This document shows positions 18,281 to 26,268 of a DNA stretch of 64,000 bases, one piece after another (positions within the stretch are counted from its first letter, which is position 1; each line of letters opens with the position of its first letter). The notes under the pieces were generated by a model. That model searched no databases. It saw only the letters and a list, made by a program, of their open reading frames with translations, and was not told the origin of the DNA. A program made the position numbers and the translations under genes. Origin of the DNA: Arthrobacter sp. ERGS1:01 (GTDB taxonomy: Bacteria > Actinomycetota > Actinomycetes > Actinomycetales > Micrococcaceae); the NCBI RefSeq assembly GCF_001281315.1, contig NZ_CP012479.1, positions 3,906,001-3,970,000 of the forward strand, read 5' to 3'.

Positions 18281-19546
18281 TTGGCCCTGACCAATCAGCA
18301 ACAGAAGACATCCGTTCCGGCACAGCCGCCGGCGACCCGCCGGGCATCCCGGGCGTACGTGATCGGCATGCCCATTGCCAGCGCCGGGCTGTGGATGGCC
18401 CTCCTGGCTCCCGCCATCGTGGTGCTCGCCGTGAAGATCTCCGAGATCACCACGGCCGAGTCCCGGGCAGGGGCACTGAGCCTGGTGGCCGGCGTCGGCG
18501 CCGTCATCGCCCTGCTGGCAAACCCGCTGTTCGGCCGGCTCAGCGACCGCACCACCTCCCGCTTTGGCATGCGCAAGCCCTGGATCATCGGCGGCTCCGT
18601 CATCGGTCTGGGTTCCCTGTTCATTTTGGGTTCGGCCACCAGCGTCCCCATGGTCCTGGTGGGCTGGGTCCTGGCACAGCTTTCCTTCAACGCGGCTCTT
18701 GCGGCCCTCGTGGCCACCCTGCCGGACCAGGCCGGGGCGGAGGAGCGCGGGCGGCTGTCCGGGCTGATCGGGATGACCCTGACCGTTGGCCTGGTGGCCT
18801 CGACCTTCGTGGTGCAGATCTTCCACTCAACCTTCCTGATGGCCGTGGTTCCCGGCATCGTCGGCACGGCCCTGGCCATCGCGTTTGCGTTCACTTTCAA
18901 GGACCGTGTCCTTGAAGGCACGCCGGCTCCGCTGGACATCAAGGAAATCCTCGGTTCGTTCTACTTCAACCCGAAGAACCACCCCGGGCTCGGCTGGGCC
19001 TGGTTCACCAAGTTCCTGATCTACATCGGCTACTGCACCGGCCTGCTGTACCTGCCCTACTTCTTCTCCGACCACCTGCTGGTCCCGTCGGCCGAGGTGC
19101 CCTCGTTGGTCTTCCAGGCCACGCTGGCCAGCGCCGCCGGCACCGTGGTGACAAGCCTTACCGGCGGCTGGCTCAGCGACAAGATCGGCCGCCGCAAGGT
19201 CCTGGTGATCATCTCCGCCGTCGTCATCATGGCCGGGCTCATGGTGGTTGCCACGGCCACCGGCGTCCCGCAGGTCATGGTGGGCCAAACCATCATCGGC
19301 CTGGGCCTGGGCTGCTTCAGCGCCGTCGACGTGGCCCTGATCGCGGACCTCCTGCCGCAGGACCAAAGCGAAAACGCCAAGACGTTTGGTGTCTTCAACA
19401 TCGCCCAGGCCCTGCCCCAGTCAATCGTCCCCGCGGTGGCCTTCCCCATCATCGCGCTGGGCGGCTACACCGCCCTGTTCATCACGGGTGCCGTCTTTGG
19501 CCTGATCGGCGCCGTCCTTGTCACCCGCATTAAAGGAGTCAAATAA
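18281..19546 (+). CDS. MFS transporter, probable sugar uptake partner of GH3
   Basis: 421 aa. A TTG start at 18281 is chosen because AGGAGG lies 5 nt upstream; the longer open frame has no such site. Twelve transmembrane segments are visible, with the inter-helix motif NPLFGRLSDRTTSRFGMRKPW in two short blocks and a second GGWLSDKIGRRK. The pattern resembles the glycoside-pentoside-hexuronide/SLC45-like group. Its TAA stop overlaps the ATG of the GH3 gene by one base, so uptake of a glucoside and its hydrolysis are likely coupled. Confidence 0.85.
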   Translation: MALTNQQQKTSVPAQPPATRRASRAYVIGMPIASAGLWMALLAPAIVVLAVKISEITTAESRAGALSLVAGVGAVIALLANPLFGRLSDRTTSRFGMRKPWIIGGSVIGLGSLFILGSATSVPMVLVGWVLAQLSFNAALAALVATLPDQAGAEERGRLSGLIGMTLTVGLVASTFVVQIFHSTFLMAVVPGIVGTALAIAFAFTFKDRVLEGTPAPLDIKEILGSFYFNPKNHPGLGWAWFTKFLIYIGYCTGLLYLPYFFSDHLLVPSAEVPSLVFQATLASAAGTVVTSLTGGWLSDKIGRRKVLVIISAVVIMAGLMVVATATGVPQVMVGQTIIGLGLGCFSAVDVALIADLLPQDQSENAKTFGVFNIAQALPQSIVPAVAFPIIALGGYTALFITGAVFGLIGAVLVTRIKGVK

Positions 19547-22038
19547 TGACCGTCTCAACGAACACCGAAGCTCTCATCACCGAAGCCGATGCGGACACCG
19601 ATGCCCGGCTGCGCGCCCTGGCCGAGGGCCTGGGGCTGGAGCAGCAGGTGGCCCTGTTGACGGGCGCGGACGTCTGGTCCACGCGCACCATCCCGGAGAT
19701 CGGGCTGGACCGGATCGTGCTCTCCGACGGGCCGTCGGGCGTGCGCGGCGAGGACTTCGACGAACGCCACGACTCCATTTCGCTGCCCTCCGCCTCGGCC
19801 CTCGGTGCCACCTGGAGCCTGGACGTGGCCCGCCGTTACGGCCAGGTGCTGGGCCAGGAGGCCCGCCGCAAGGGCGTGCACGCCGTGCTGGGCCCCACCA
19901 TCAACCTGCACCGCTCTCCCCTGGGCGGTCGGCACTTCGAGGCGTTCAGCGAGGACCCGGCCCTGACGGCGACCCTCGCCGCGGCCTATGTGGACGGCGT
20001 CCAGTCCATGGGCGTTGGCGCAACCCCCAAGCATTACCTGGCCAATGAGTCCGAGACGGACCGCTTCACGGTCGATTCCGTGGTGGCCGAACGGCCGCTG
20101 CGCGAGCTGTACCTGGCAGCGTTCGAGGATGCCGTGGCCGAGGCCGGGGCCTGGCTCGTCATGAGCTCCTACAACTCCATCAACGGCACCACGGCCAGCG
20201 AGAACGATCTCCTGGAGACGCCGCTGTCCACCGAGTGGGGCTTCGACGGCGTGGTGGTCTCCGACTGGACGGGCGTGCGCAGCGTGCAGGCCGCCAACGC
20301 CCACCAGGACCTGGAAATGCCCGGCCCGGCGGGCCATTGGGGCCCCGTCCTGGTGGCCGCCGTCAAGGACGGCCGCGTGCCGCGCGAGAAGATCACCGAA
20401 AAGGTGACCCGGATCCTCCGCCTGGCCGCCAGGGTGGGGGTGCTGGACGGCTTTGCCCCGGCCGTCACCGAGCTCCCGGCCGGGCTCGACGGCGTCGCCC
20501 TGGCCCGCGAGACCGCCACCCGCGGCGCCGTGCTGGTCCGCAACGAAAACGGCCTCCTGCCCCTCGACGCGTCCACGCTGTCCCGGGTGGCCGTGATCGG
20601 GCACAACGCCGACCAGGCCCGCACGCAGGGCGGCGGCAGCGCCACGGTGCTGCCCAAGCACAACGTGTCCCCGCTGGAAGGCCTGCGCAGTGCACTGCCC
20701 GGTGCCGCGATCCACTACAGCCGCGGCGCCAAGGTGGCCGAGGGGTTGCAGGAATTCCCGCGCGGCGAACTCCACAACCCGGTCAGTGATGTTCCTGGCG
20801 TCCGGGTGACGTTCCTCGACGCGGCCGGGGCCGAGCTGAGCGGCGAGGACCGGCTGGCCTCGCACCTGATCTGGTTTGGCGTGGGCATCCCCGAGGGTGC
20901 CGCAACGATCCGGGTGGAGACAGTGTGGACGGCGCCCACCGCGGGCGTGCACACCGTGGGCATTGGCACGGTGGGCGGGGTCCGGCTGTCGCTGGACGGC
21001 GTCGACGTATTCGATGCCGAGCTCACCGACGACACCAACGTTCTGGGCGCGGCGCTGTTCTCACCGCCGCAGCGGACCTTCCAGGTCACCACGGAGTCCG
21101 GCGGAAAAGTGGCCCTGACGGCCGTCTACCAACTGCCGGCCAGCCAGTCCATCCCGCTGACTGCCATCCTGCTCGGCGAGGAAACCGTAGTGGCGGACCC
21201 TGCCGCGGAGATTGCCGAAGCCGTGGAGAACGCCCGGACCGCCGACGTCGCGATCGTGGTGGTGGGCACCAACTCCGCCATCGAGTCCGAGGGCTTCGAC
21301 CGGAGCGACCTCGATTTGCCCGGCCACCAAAATGAGCTCGTGGAGGCCGTGGCCGCCGTCAATCCGCGCACCGTGGTGGTGGTCAATGCCGGATCCCCCG
21401 TGCTCATGCCGTGGCGCGACAAGGTTGACGCCGTGCTGCTGGGCTGGTTTGGCGGCCAGGAATTCGGCGCCGCCATCGCGGACGTGCTGTTGGGGGCCGC
21501 AGAGCCCGGCGGCCGCCTGCCCACCTCCTGGCCGGCCGCCCTCGAGGACGTGCCGGTGCTAAACACGACGCCGAGCAACGGCCGGCTTGTCTACGAGGAG
21601 GGAATCCACGTGGGCTACCGCGCCTGGCTCAAGCAGCAGGCCACGGGCGGCGCCGCACCCGCCTTCCCGTTTGGCTTCGGACTCGGCTACACGACGTTTG
21701 AACTGGGAACGCCCACGGTTCCCGCCGCAGTTCCCACCGGCGCCGAGGTATCCGTGCGGGTGCCCGTCAGCAACACGGGCGCCCGGACCGGCCGAGCCGT
21801 GGTCCAGGTGTACCTGGCCCGCACTGATTCAGCGATCGACCGGCCCGTGCGCTGGCTTGCCGGTTATGCGGACACCGTGCTCGACGCCGGTGCGTCGGGC
21901 AGCGTGGAGATCCGGATTCCGGCCCGCGCCTTCGCCCACTATGAGGCGGGCTGGCAGCAGGAACCCGGCACCTTCGAGGTGCTTGCCGGCCTGCACGTGG
22001 AGGACGATTTCCGCTCCACGTCGGTCACGATCGGCTGA
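19546..22038 (+). CDS. GH3 family beta-glucosidase with inserted PA14 domain
   Basis: 830 aa. No signal peptide, so it is cytoplasmic. The N-terminal GH3 barrel contains LSDGPSGVRG, the GPTINLHRSPLGGRHFEAFSED block, KHYLANESETDR and the nucleophile Asp240 in VVVSDWTGV. The second domain begins near residue 320 and is interrupted by a PA14-like beta domain (about 415-555: SHLIWFGVGIPEG, GTVGGVRLSLDG). A fibronectin-III-like domain closes the protein (about 730-825). The PA14 insert is known to shape the aglycone site in this subgroup. It likely hydrolyses short beta-glucosides brought in by the coupled MFS protein. Confidence 0.93.
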   Translation: MTVSTNTEALITEADADTDARLRALAEGLGLEQQVALLTGADVWSTRTIPEIGLDRIVLSDGPSGVRGEDFDERHDSISLPSASALGATWSLDVARRYGQVLGQEARRKGVHAVLGPTINLHRSPLGGRHFEAFSEDPALTATLAAAYVDGVQSMGVGATPKHYLANESETDRFTVDSVVAERPLRELYLAAFEDAVAEAGAWLVMSSYNSINGTTASENDLLETPLSTEWGFDGVVVSDWTGVRSVQAANAHQDLEMPGPAGHWGPVLVAAVKDGRVPREKITEKVTRILRLAARVGVLDGFAPAVTELPAGLDGVALARETATRGAVLVRNENGLLPLDASTLSRVAVIGHNADQARTQGGGSATVLPKHNVSPLEGLRSALPGAAIHYSRGAKVAEGLQEFPRGELHNPVSDVPGVRVTFLDAAGAELSGEDRLASHLIWFGVGIPEGAATIRVETVWTAPTAGVHTVGIGTVGGVRLSLDGVDVFDAELTDDTNVLGAALFSPPQRTFQVTTESGGKVALTAVYQLPASQSIPLTAILLGEETVVADPAAEIAEAVENARTADVAIVVVGTNSAIESEGFDRSDLDLPGHQNELVEAVAAVNPRTVVVVNAGSPVLMPWRDKVDAVLLGWFGGQEFGAAIADVLLGAAEPGGRLPTSWPAALEDVPVLNTTPSNGRLVYEEGIHVGYRAWLKQQATGGAAPAFPFGFGLGYTTFELGTPTVPAAVPTGAEVSVRVPVSNTGARTGRAVVQVYLARTDSAIDRPVRWLAGYADTVLDAGASGSVEIRIPARAFAHYEAGWQQEPGTFEVLAGLHVEDDFRSTSVTIG

Positions 22039-22053
22039 CGGGCGGGAACAGCC

Positions 22054-22100
22054 AAGGCGCGGATCGGGGCAGCTTTAGGGCTGCCCCCGATCCGCGCCTT
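22054..22100. terminator. Strong bidirectional terminator after GH3
   Basis: Arms 22054-22073 and 22080-22100 pair over 20 bp with one bulged base and a 6-nt loop. The stem begins AAGGCGCGGATC. It separates the convergent GH3 and PhnX-like genes. Confidence 0.85.
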
Positions 22101-22119
22101 GCGGTGTTTTACGGCTGTT

Positions 22120-22806
22120 CTACGGCTGCGTTTCGGCCAGGGCGGGGACGTCGGCAACGCTGTCCAGCACGTGGTCGCAGGGCAGTCCGGCCAACAGTTC
22201 GCGGGTCATCTTGCCCGTCAGCACGCCCACGGAGATCGCCCCGGCGTTGCGCCCGGCCTCGACGTCGACCGCGGTGTCGCCCGCTGCCAGCACGTTGCGG
22301 ACGTCGTTCACCCCGGTCTTTTCCATGGCGCGGTGGATCATGTACGGGGCCGGGCGGCCTGCCGCTACGTCAGAGGTCGTGACCACGGCGTCGATCATGG
22401 TGCCGGCGCCGCTGCCCACCCGCCAACCGAGCGATTCCAGCAGCGGGTGGGCCACGTCGTCGTCGAAGCCGGTGGTCAGCGCCACCTTGATGCCGCGGGC
22501 ACGCAGGGCCGTCAGGGCCGTCTCCACCCCGGGCAATGCCACGGGCGGCGTGGCGGCGTAGCGCTCGGCCAGGATGGCGCGGAAGCGGTCGAACGCGGCG
22601 GCGACCCGGGCGTCGTCGGGCTCCTGGCCGCCAAGCTTCATGAGCGCCGTGATGGCCGTGACCTTGTCGGTCCCCATCCACTGCTGGAGTTCGGCGGCGG
22701 AAACGGGCGCACCGGTTTCCTCCACGGCCTCGGCAAGGGCCACGTAGACCAGCCCGTGGTCGTCAATCGTGGTTCCGGCCATGTCAAAGGCGGCGAGTTC
22801 AATCAT
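22120..22806 (-). CDS. PhnX-like HAD hydrolase (phosphonatase family)
   Basis: 228 aa from the ATG at 22806, which has AGGAGA upstream; the longer frame to 22848 lacks support. The first HAD motif is FDMAGTT with nucleophile Asp8 and Ala10 where most HAD enzymes have a second Asp. That D-x-A pattern is specific to phosphonoacetaldehyde hydrolase and its relatives. Lys48 in MGTDKV matches by position the Schiff-base lysine of PhnX. Later motifs are LTTGFDDDVAHPLLE and AAGDTAVDVEAGRNAGA. It probably cleaves the C-P bond of phosphonoacetaldehyde or a close analogue to give phosphate and an aldehyde. The nearby FAD oxidase and ABC importer genes support this role. Confidence 0.9.
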   Translation of the reverse strand: MIELAAFDMAGTTIDDHGLVYVALAEAVEETGAPVSAAELQQWMGTDKVTAITALMKLGGQEPDDARVAAAFDRFRAILAERYAATPPVALPGVETALTALRARGIKVALTTGFDDDVAHPLLESLGWRVGSGAGTMIDAVVTTSDVAAGRPAPYMIHRAMEKTGVNDVRNVLAAGDTAVDVEAGRNAGAISVGVLTGKMTRELLAGLPCDHVLDSVADVPALAETQP

Positions 22807-22884
22807 GGGTATCTCCTGGGTTCTTGGGGGTGGTGGTGCTTTGCACACGGGCCACGGGGGCGCGGCCGTGCAGGGTGTTGTTGA

Positions 22885-23574
22885 TCATGAAGTTGGCAAG
22901 TTCGGGCGGTACCTGTCGTCGGCAAATTCCAACGGCTCGCCCTTGGAGGAAAACGTGACCCGCCGTTCCCGCAGCAGCGGCGAGCCCATGGGGATCCCCA
23001 GCAGGGCCGCGTCCGTTTCATCGGCGGCCACGGCGTCGATGATGTGCCGGGCGCTGTGCAGGTCGACGCCGGCCGCCATCAGGAACCGGAAGGTCGATCC
23101 GGAGTCGGTGTCGAAGTCGAAGAGTAGCTTCCCGGCCTCCAGTACAAACGCTGAGCGCTCGACCATGGCCGCCTCCCCGTCCAGTGAACGCAGCCGCAGC
23201 AACGCCACTACAGGTTCGGTGGCCTCAAGTTCCAGCTGTTCGGCGACGAGCGGGCCGGCGGCGCGGCGGGCAATCTCCACGGTCCGCTGCCCGGGCACCT
23301 TGCCCAGGGTCTCCGACCATTCGGTGAAGGACATGAACGTCTCCACCGATTGGAAGGCCACGGCCGGGCGCACCACGGGCGGTTTGCCGCGGCCGCCGGA
23401 AATCACCTGTTCACTCCGCAGCGCGGCCAGCGCCTGGCGGACGGGTCCGCGGGAGGCGCCAAACTCGCGGCACAGCTCGGCCTCGGACGGCACGGGTTCG
23501 CCTTCAAGCCAGACGCCCGTGGCAATTCGGTGCAGGAATTCGTCCCGAAGTTGTTCGTGCAACGGCAGTTTCAT
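22885..23574 (-). CDS. GntR family regulator with UTRA domain (PhnF-like)
   Basis: 229 aa from the ATG at 23574; the TTG at 23589 would read through a candidate operator. The N-terminal GntR winged helix includes PLHEQLRDEFLHRIATG, PVPSEAELCREFGASRGP and VRQALAALRSEQVI. The remainder has the HutC/UTRA effector-domain pattern (ATEPVVALLRLRSLDGEAAMVERS). It sits between the PhnX-like and oxidase genes, divergent from the oxidase-importer operon, and probably represses both in the absence of an aminophosphonate ligand. Confidence 0.92.
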   Translation of the reverse strand: MKLPLHEQLRDEFLHRIATGVWLEGEPVPSEAELCREFGASRGPVRQALAALRSEQVISGGRGKPPVVRPAVAFQSVETFMSFTEWSETLGKVPGQRTVEIARRAAGPLVAEQLELEATEPVVALLRLRSLDGEAAMVERSAFVLEAGKLLFDFDTDSGSTFRFLMAAGVDLHSARHIIDAVAADETDAALLGIPMGSPLLRERRVTFSSKGEPLEFADDRYRPNLPTS

Positions 23575-23580
23575 GAGTTG

Positions 23581-23590
23581 AGTATACAAG
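23581..23590. promoter_or_regulatory. Candidate GntR operator A
   Basis: AGTATACAAG on the plus strand (CTTGTATACT in the gntR sense) lies 6-16 nt before the gntR ATG. It resembles site B at 23677 (CTTGTCTATACTTG). A site this close to the start would suit autorepression. Confidence 0.4.
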
Positions 23591-23624
23591 CGAAAAAGTC
23601 AGCAAAACCTTGGAATTTCAGCGC

Positions 23625-23646
23625 AATTTCTGAACAAAAGGTAAAC
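23625..23646 (-). promoter_or_regulatory. Candidate PHO-box-like tandem 11-mer
   Basis: In the minus sense the sequence is GTTTACCTTTT followed directly by GTTCAGAAATT, two 11-bp units starting with GTTYA. This is the spacing of actinobacterial PhoP boxes (GTTCACC-type direct repeats). The match is partial. Confidence 0.3.
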
Positions 23647-23676
23647 GTTCGGGGGCCTAAATGAACCGTTTCCTAA

Positions 23677-23690
23677 CTTGTCTATACTTG
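23677..23690 (+). promoter_or_regulatory. Candidate GntR operator B overlapping -10 TATACT
   Basis: CTTGTCTATACTTG contains TATACT (23683-23688), a good -10 hexamer for the oxidase-importer operon, inside a near copy of operator A. Repressor binding here would block the promoter. No convincing -35 is seen. Confidence 0.45.
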
Positions 23691-23739
23691 TGCCGTTTTG
23701 GCTTGATTCACCGTCACCGGGCAGGGCAAAGTCGTTGGC

Positions 23740-24927
23740 ATGACGGAAACTACTTCACCCTTCCACGGCACCGACGTGCTGATCGTCGGCGCCGGCATCA
23801 CCGGCCTGGCACACGCCGCCGAGGCCGTGGCCCGCGGCCTGAGCGTGACCATTATTGACCGGGACACCCGCGCCGTGGGCGCCTCCATCCGCAACTTCGG
23901 ACACTGCTGCGTAACGGCCCAGTCCGGCGAGCTGCTGGAACTGGCCCGGACGGCACGGGAGGGCTGGCTGCGGCACAGCGCGCTGGCCGGGTTCTTCTCG
24001 GTTGAGTCCGGCGGCATGGCCGTGGCCCGCAACGAACAAGAGGTCGCCGTACTCTCGGAGCTTTCGGCCACCCGCGGCAACGACGAAGTCACCATGATCG
24101 GCGCCGACGACGTCCGCCGGGAACTCTCGGGCCAGGGAGACTCCGCCATCCTGGCCGGCGCGATGCTGCGCGACGACATCCGGGTGGACCCCCGCGAAGC
24201 CGTGGCCAAGCTGGCCGCCTGGCTGGGCCGCCAGCCGCGCGTGAACTTCCTGTGGCGCACCGCCTACCTCGGCACGGACGACGCCGGCTCCCCCACCGCC
24301 GAATCCGTCACCGCCCAGACCTCCCGCGGCCCCATCCGGGCCGGGCGCGTCATTGTCTGCGTGGGCCACGACCTTGACCGGGTCTACCCGGAACTGGCCG
24401 AGGAATTCGGCGTCGAACGGTGCGCCCTGCAAATGGCGCTGGTGCGCCCGCCGGCGTCCCTGCAGATCCGCCCGGCCGTATTGACCGGCACCTCCATGCT
24501 GCGCTACCCGGCCTTCGCCGAGACGTCCGCGGCCGGAGAGCTGAAGAAGGAACTGGCCGCCAGGAACCCGGAACTGCTGGCGATCGACGCCAACGTGATG
24601 CTGACCCAGCGCCCCGACGGCACCCTGATCATCGGTGACAGCCACCGCAACGACACCGCCACGGATCCGTTCCTGTCCGAGCAGACCTCCGACACCCTGC
24701 TCAACGCCGCCGCGCACCTGCTGGGCACCGGCAACTTCGCGGTGTTGCAGCGCTGGCAGGGCGTCTACGCCAGCAGCAAACAACAAAGCTTCCTCATCGA
24801 ACACCTCCAGGACAAGGTCACCACCGTGACCGTCACCTCGGGAATCGGCATGACCATCTCCTTTGGCCTGGCCCGCAAGACCTTTGACCAGCTCGAATCC
24901 GCTTACGCACTTTCCACAACCCGCTAA
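23740..24927 (+). CDS. FAD-dependent oxidoreductase of the phosphonate-associated (TIGR03364-like) group
   Basis: 395 aa. A DAO-type fold starts with the dinucleotide motif VLIVGAGITGLAHAAEAVARG and DRDTRAVGASIRNFG. Later parts include GRVIVCVGHDLDRVYPEL and a C-terminal VTVTSGIGMTISFGLARKTF. This group of oxidases recurs beside PhnX-like hydrolases and phosphonate importers. The expected job is oxidative deamination of 2-aminoethylphosphonate or an N-methyl or hydroxy variant to the aldehyde that the PhnX-like enzyme cleaves. First gene of the plus-strand operon, 10 nt before the binding-protein gene. The exact substrate is inference. Confidence 0.88.
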   Translation: MTETTSPFHGTDVLIVGAGITGLAHAAEAVARGLSVTIIDRDTRAVGASIRNFGHCCVTAQSGELLELARTAREGWLRHSALAGFFSVESGGMAVARNEQEVAVLSELSATRGNDEVTMIGADDVRRELSGQGDSAILAGAMLRDDIRVDPREAVAKLAAWLGRQPRVNFLWRTAYLGTDDAGSPTAESVTAQTSRGPIRAGRVIVCVGHDLDRVYPELAEEFGVERCALQMALVRPPASLQIRPAVLTGTSMLRYPAFAETSAAGELKKELAARNPELLAIDANVMLTQRPDGTLIIGDSHRNDTATDPFLSEQTSDTLLNAAAHLLGTGNFAVLQRWQGVYASSKQQSFLIEHLQDKVTTVTVTSGIGMTISFGLARKTFDQLESAYALSTTR

Positions 24928-24937
24928 GGAAACTGAA

Positions 24938-26002
24938 ATGAAAATGCCCTTCCGCCTCCTTTCCCTTGTTGCCGCCACCGCGGCCGGCGCCATCCTCATG
25001 ACCGGCTGTGGCGGCACCGCCACCAACAACGCCGCCGACGCGAACGCCGGCAGCGGCTCCGACAAGCAGGTCACCATCTACAGCGCCGACGGCCTGGGCG
25101 ACTGGTACTCCAAGACGTTCGCGGGCTTCACCAAGGACACCGGCATCAAGGTCAACGTGGTGGAGGCCGGTTCCGGCGAGGTCGTTTCGCGCGCCGAAAA
25201 GGAAAAGTCGAACCCGCAGGCCGACCTGCTCATCACCCTCCCGCCGTTCATCCAGATGGCGGAGAAGGACGGCCTGCTGCAGAAGAACTCGGCCGACACC
25301 AGCGCCATCCCGGCCGAGTCCAAGTCCCCCGACGGCATGTACGTCTCCCTGGCCAACAACTACCTGACCATGATCCGCAACACCGCCGCCACGGACAAGC
25401 CCGACTCCTGGGCACAGCTGCTGGACCCGAAGTACCAGGGCAAGATCCAGTACTCCACCCCGGGCCAGGCCGGCGACGGCACCGCCGTGCTGCTGCTCCT
25501 CCAGCACCTCAAGGGCAAGGACGGCGCACTGAAGTACCTTGCGGACCTGCAGAAGAACAACGTTGGCCCCAGCGCCTCCACCGGCAAGCTCGGCCCGAAG
25601 GTTTCCAAGGGCGAACTGACGGTCGCCAACAGCGACGTCCAGATGGCGCTGCAGTCCATCCAGGCCGACAAGTCCGCCTTTGAGGTCTTCTTCCCCAAGA
25701 ACGACGACGGCTCCCGCGTCACCCTGCCGCTGCCCTACTACATGGGCCTGGCCGCCAACGCACCCCACGAGGCCAGCGCAGCGAAGCTGATGGACTACCT
25801 GCTCTCCAAGCCCGTCCAGGAGACCATCTCCAGCTCCGCCCTCGGCCTGCCCTCGCGCTCCGATGTGACCCCCACGGACGCGAACTACGCGGCCCTGAAG
25901 AAGACCATGGACGGCGTCACCGTCTGGACGCCGAACTGGAACGACGTCCTCAGCGGCCTCGACTCCGACGTCAAGGCCTACAACGCCGCCACCGGCCAGT
26001 AA
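24938..26002 (+). CDS. phnS: 2-aminoethylphosphonate-type ABC transporter binding lipoprotein
   Basis: 354 aa. The ATG at 24938 follows AAGGAAA and begins a lipoprotein signal (FRLLSLVAATAAGAILMTGC, Cys24). The mature part is a class of periplasmic binding fold shared with iron/putrescine receptors: VTIYSADGLGDWYSKTF, EAGSGEVVSRAEKEKSNPQADLL, GLPSRSDVTPTDANY. Context (oxidase, PhnX-like enzyme, PhnT/U/V-like genes) indicates a phosphonate ligand. A 266-bp gap with two REP elements separates it from the ATPase gene. Confidence 0.88.
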   Translation: MKMPFRLLSLVAATAAGAILMTGCGGTATNNAADANAGSGSDKQVTIYSADGLGDWYSKTFAGFTKDTGIKVNVVEAGSGEVVSRAEKEKSNPQADLLITLPPFIQMAEKDGLLQKNSADTSAIPAESKSPDGMYVSLANNYLTMIRNTAATDKPDSWAQLLDPKYQGKIQYSTPGQAGDGTAVLLLLQHLKGKDGALKYLADLQKNNVGPSASTGKLGPKVSKGELTVANSDVQMALQSIQADKSAFEVFFPKNDDGSRVTLPLPYYMGLAANAPHEASAAKLMDYLLSKPVQETISSSALGLPSRSDVTPTDANYAALKKTMDGVTVWTPNWNDVLSGLDSDVKAYNAATGQ

Positions 26003-26012
26003 AACCCCTGCG

Positions 26013-26057
26013 GTCGGGTCCCGGTGGTCGAGCTTGTCGAGACCACCGGGACCCGAC
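26013..26057. repeat. REP palindrome, GGTGGTCGAGCTTGTCGAGACC family
   Basis: Perfect 17-bp arms (26013-26029 and 26041-26057) flank GAGCTTGTCGA. It is the widespread actinobacterial REP type; relatives in this window are at 47146 and 59726-59813. It lies just after phnS and could act as a transcription attenuator or mRNA-stabilising hairpin. Confidence 0.85.
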
Positions 26058-26109
26058 TCACCCGCGGCGGCTCACCTCCGGCGGCGGTCCGGCATTTTTC
26101 CGTCTGGGC

Positions 26110-26162
26110 CCCCAAGCGCGAGGGTCCCGCTGCGAGCTTGCGAGCCGTGGGAGCGCTTGGGG
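26110..26162. repeat. Second REP type, copy 1 (AAGCGCGAGGG...GAGCGCTTGGGG)
   Basis: A 53-bp imperfect palindrome with outer arms CCCCAAGCGC and GCGCTTGGGG and the core TGCGAGCTTGCGAG. About 44 of 49 aligned bases match the copy at 31129. Confidence 0.85.
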
Positions 26163-26268
26163 ACTATCCGACGCCACGGCCGCGGGCGGCCTTAGGCGTC
26201 TCCTTTACGTCGACTACAAAAAACGCCGGCCCCGCCGCCTCATCTATTCCCCTCCAATCAGGAGCACC

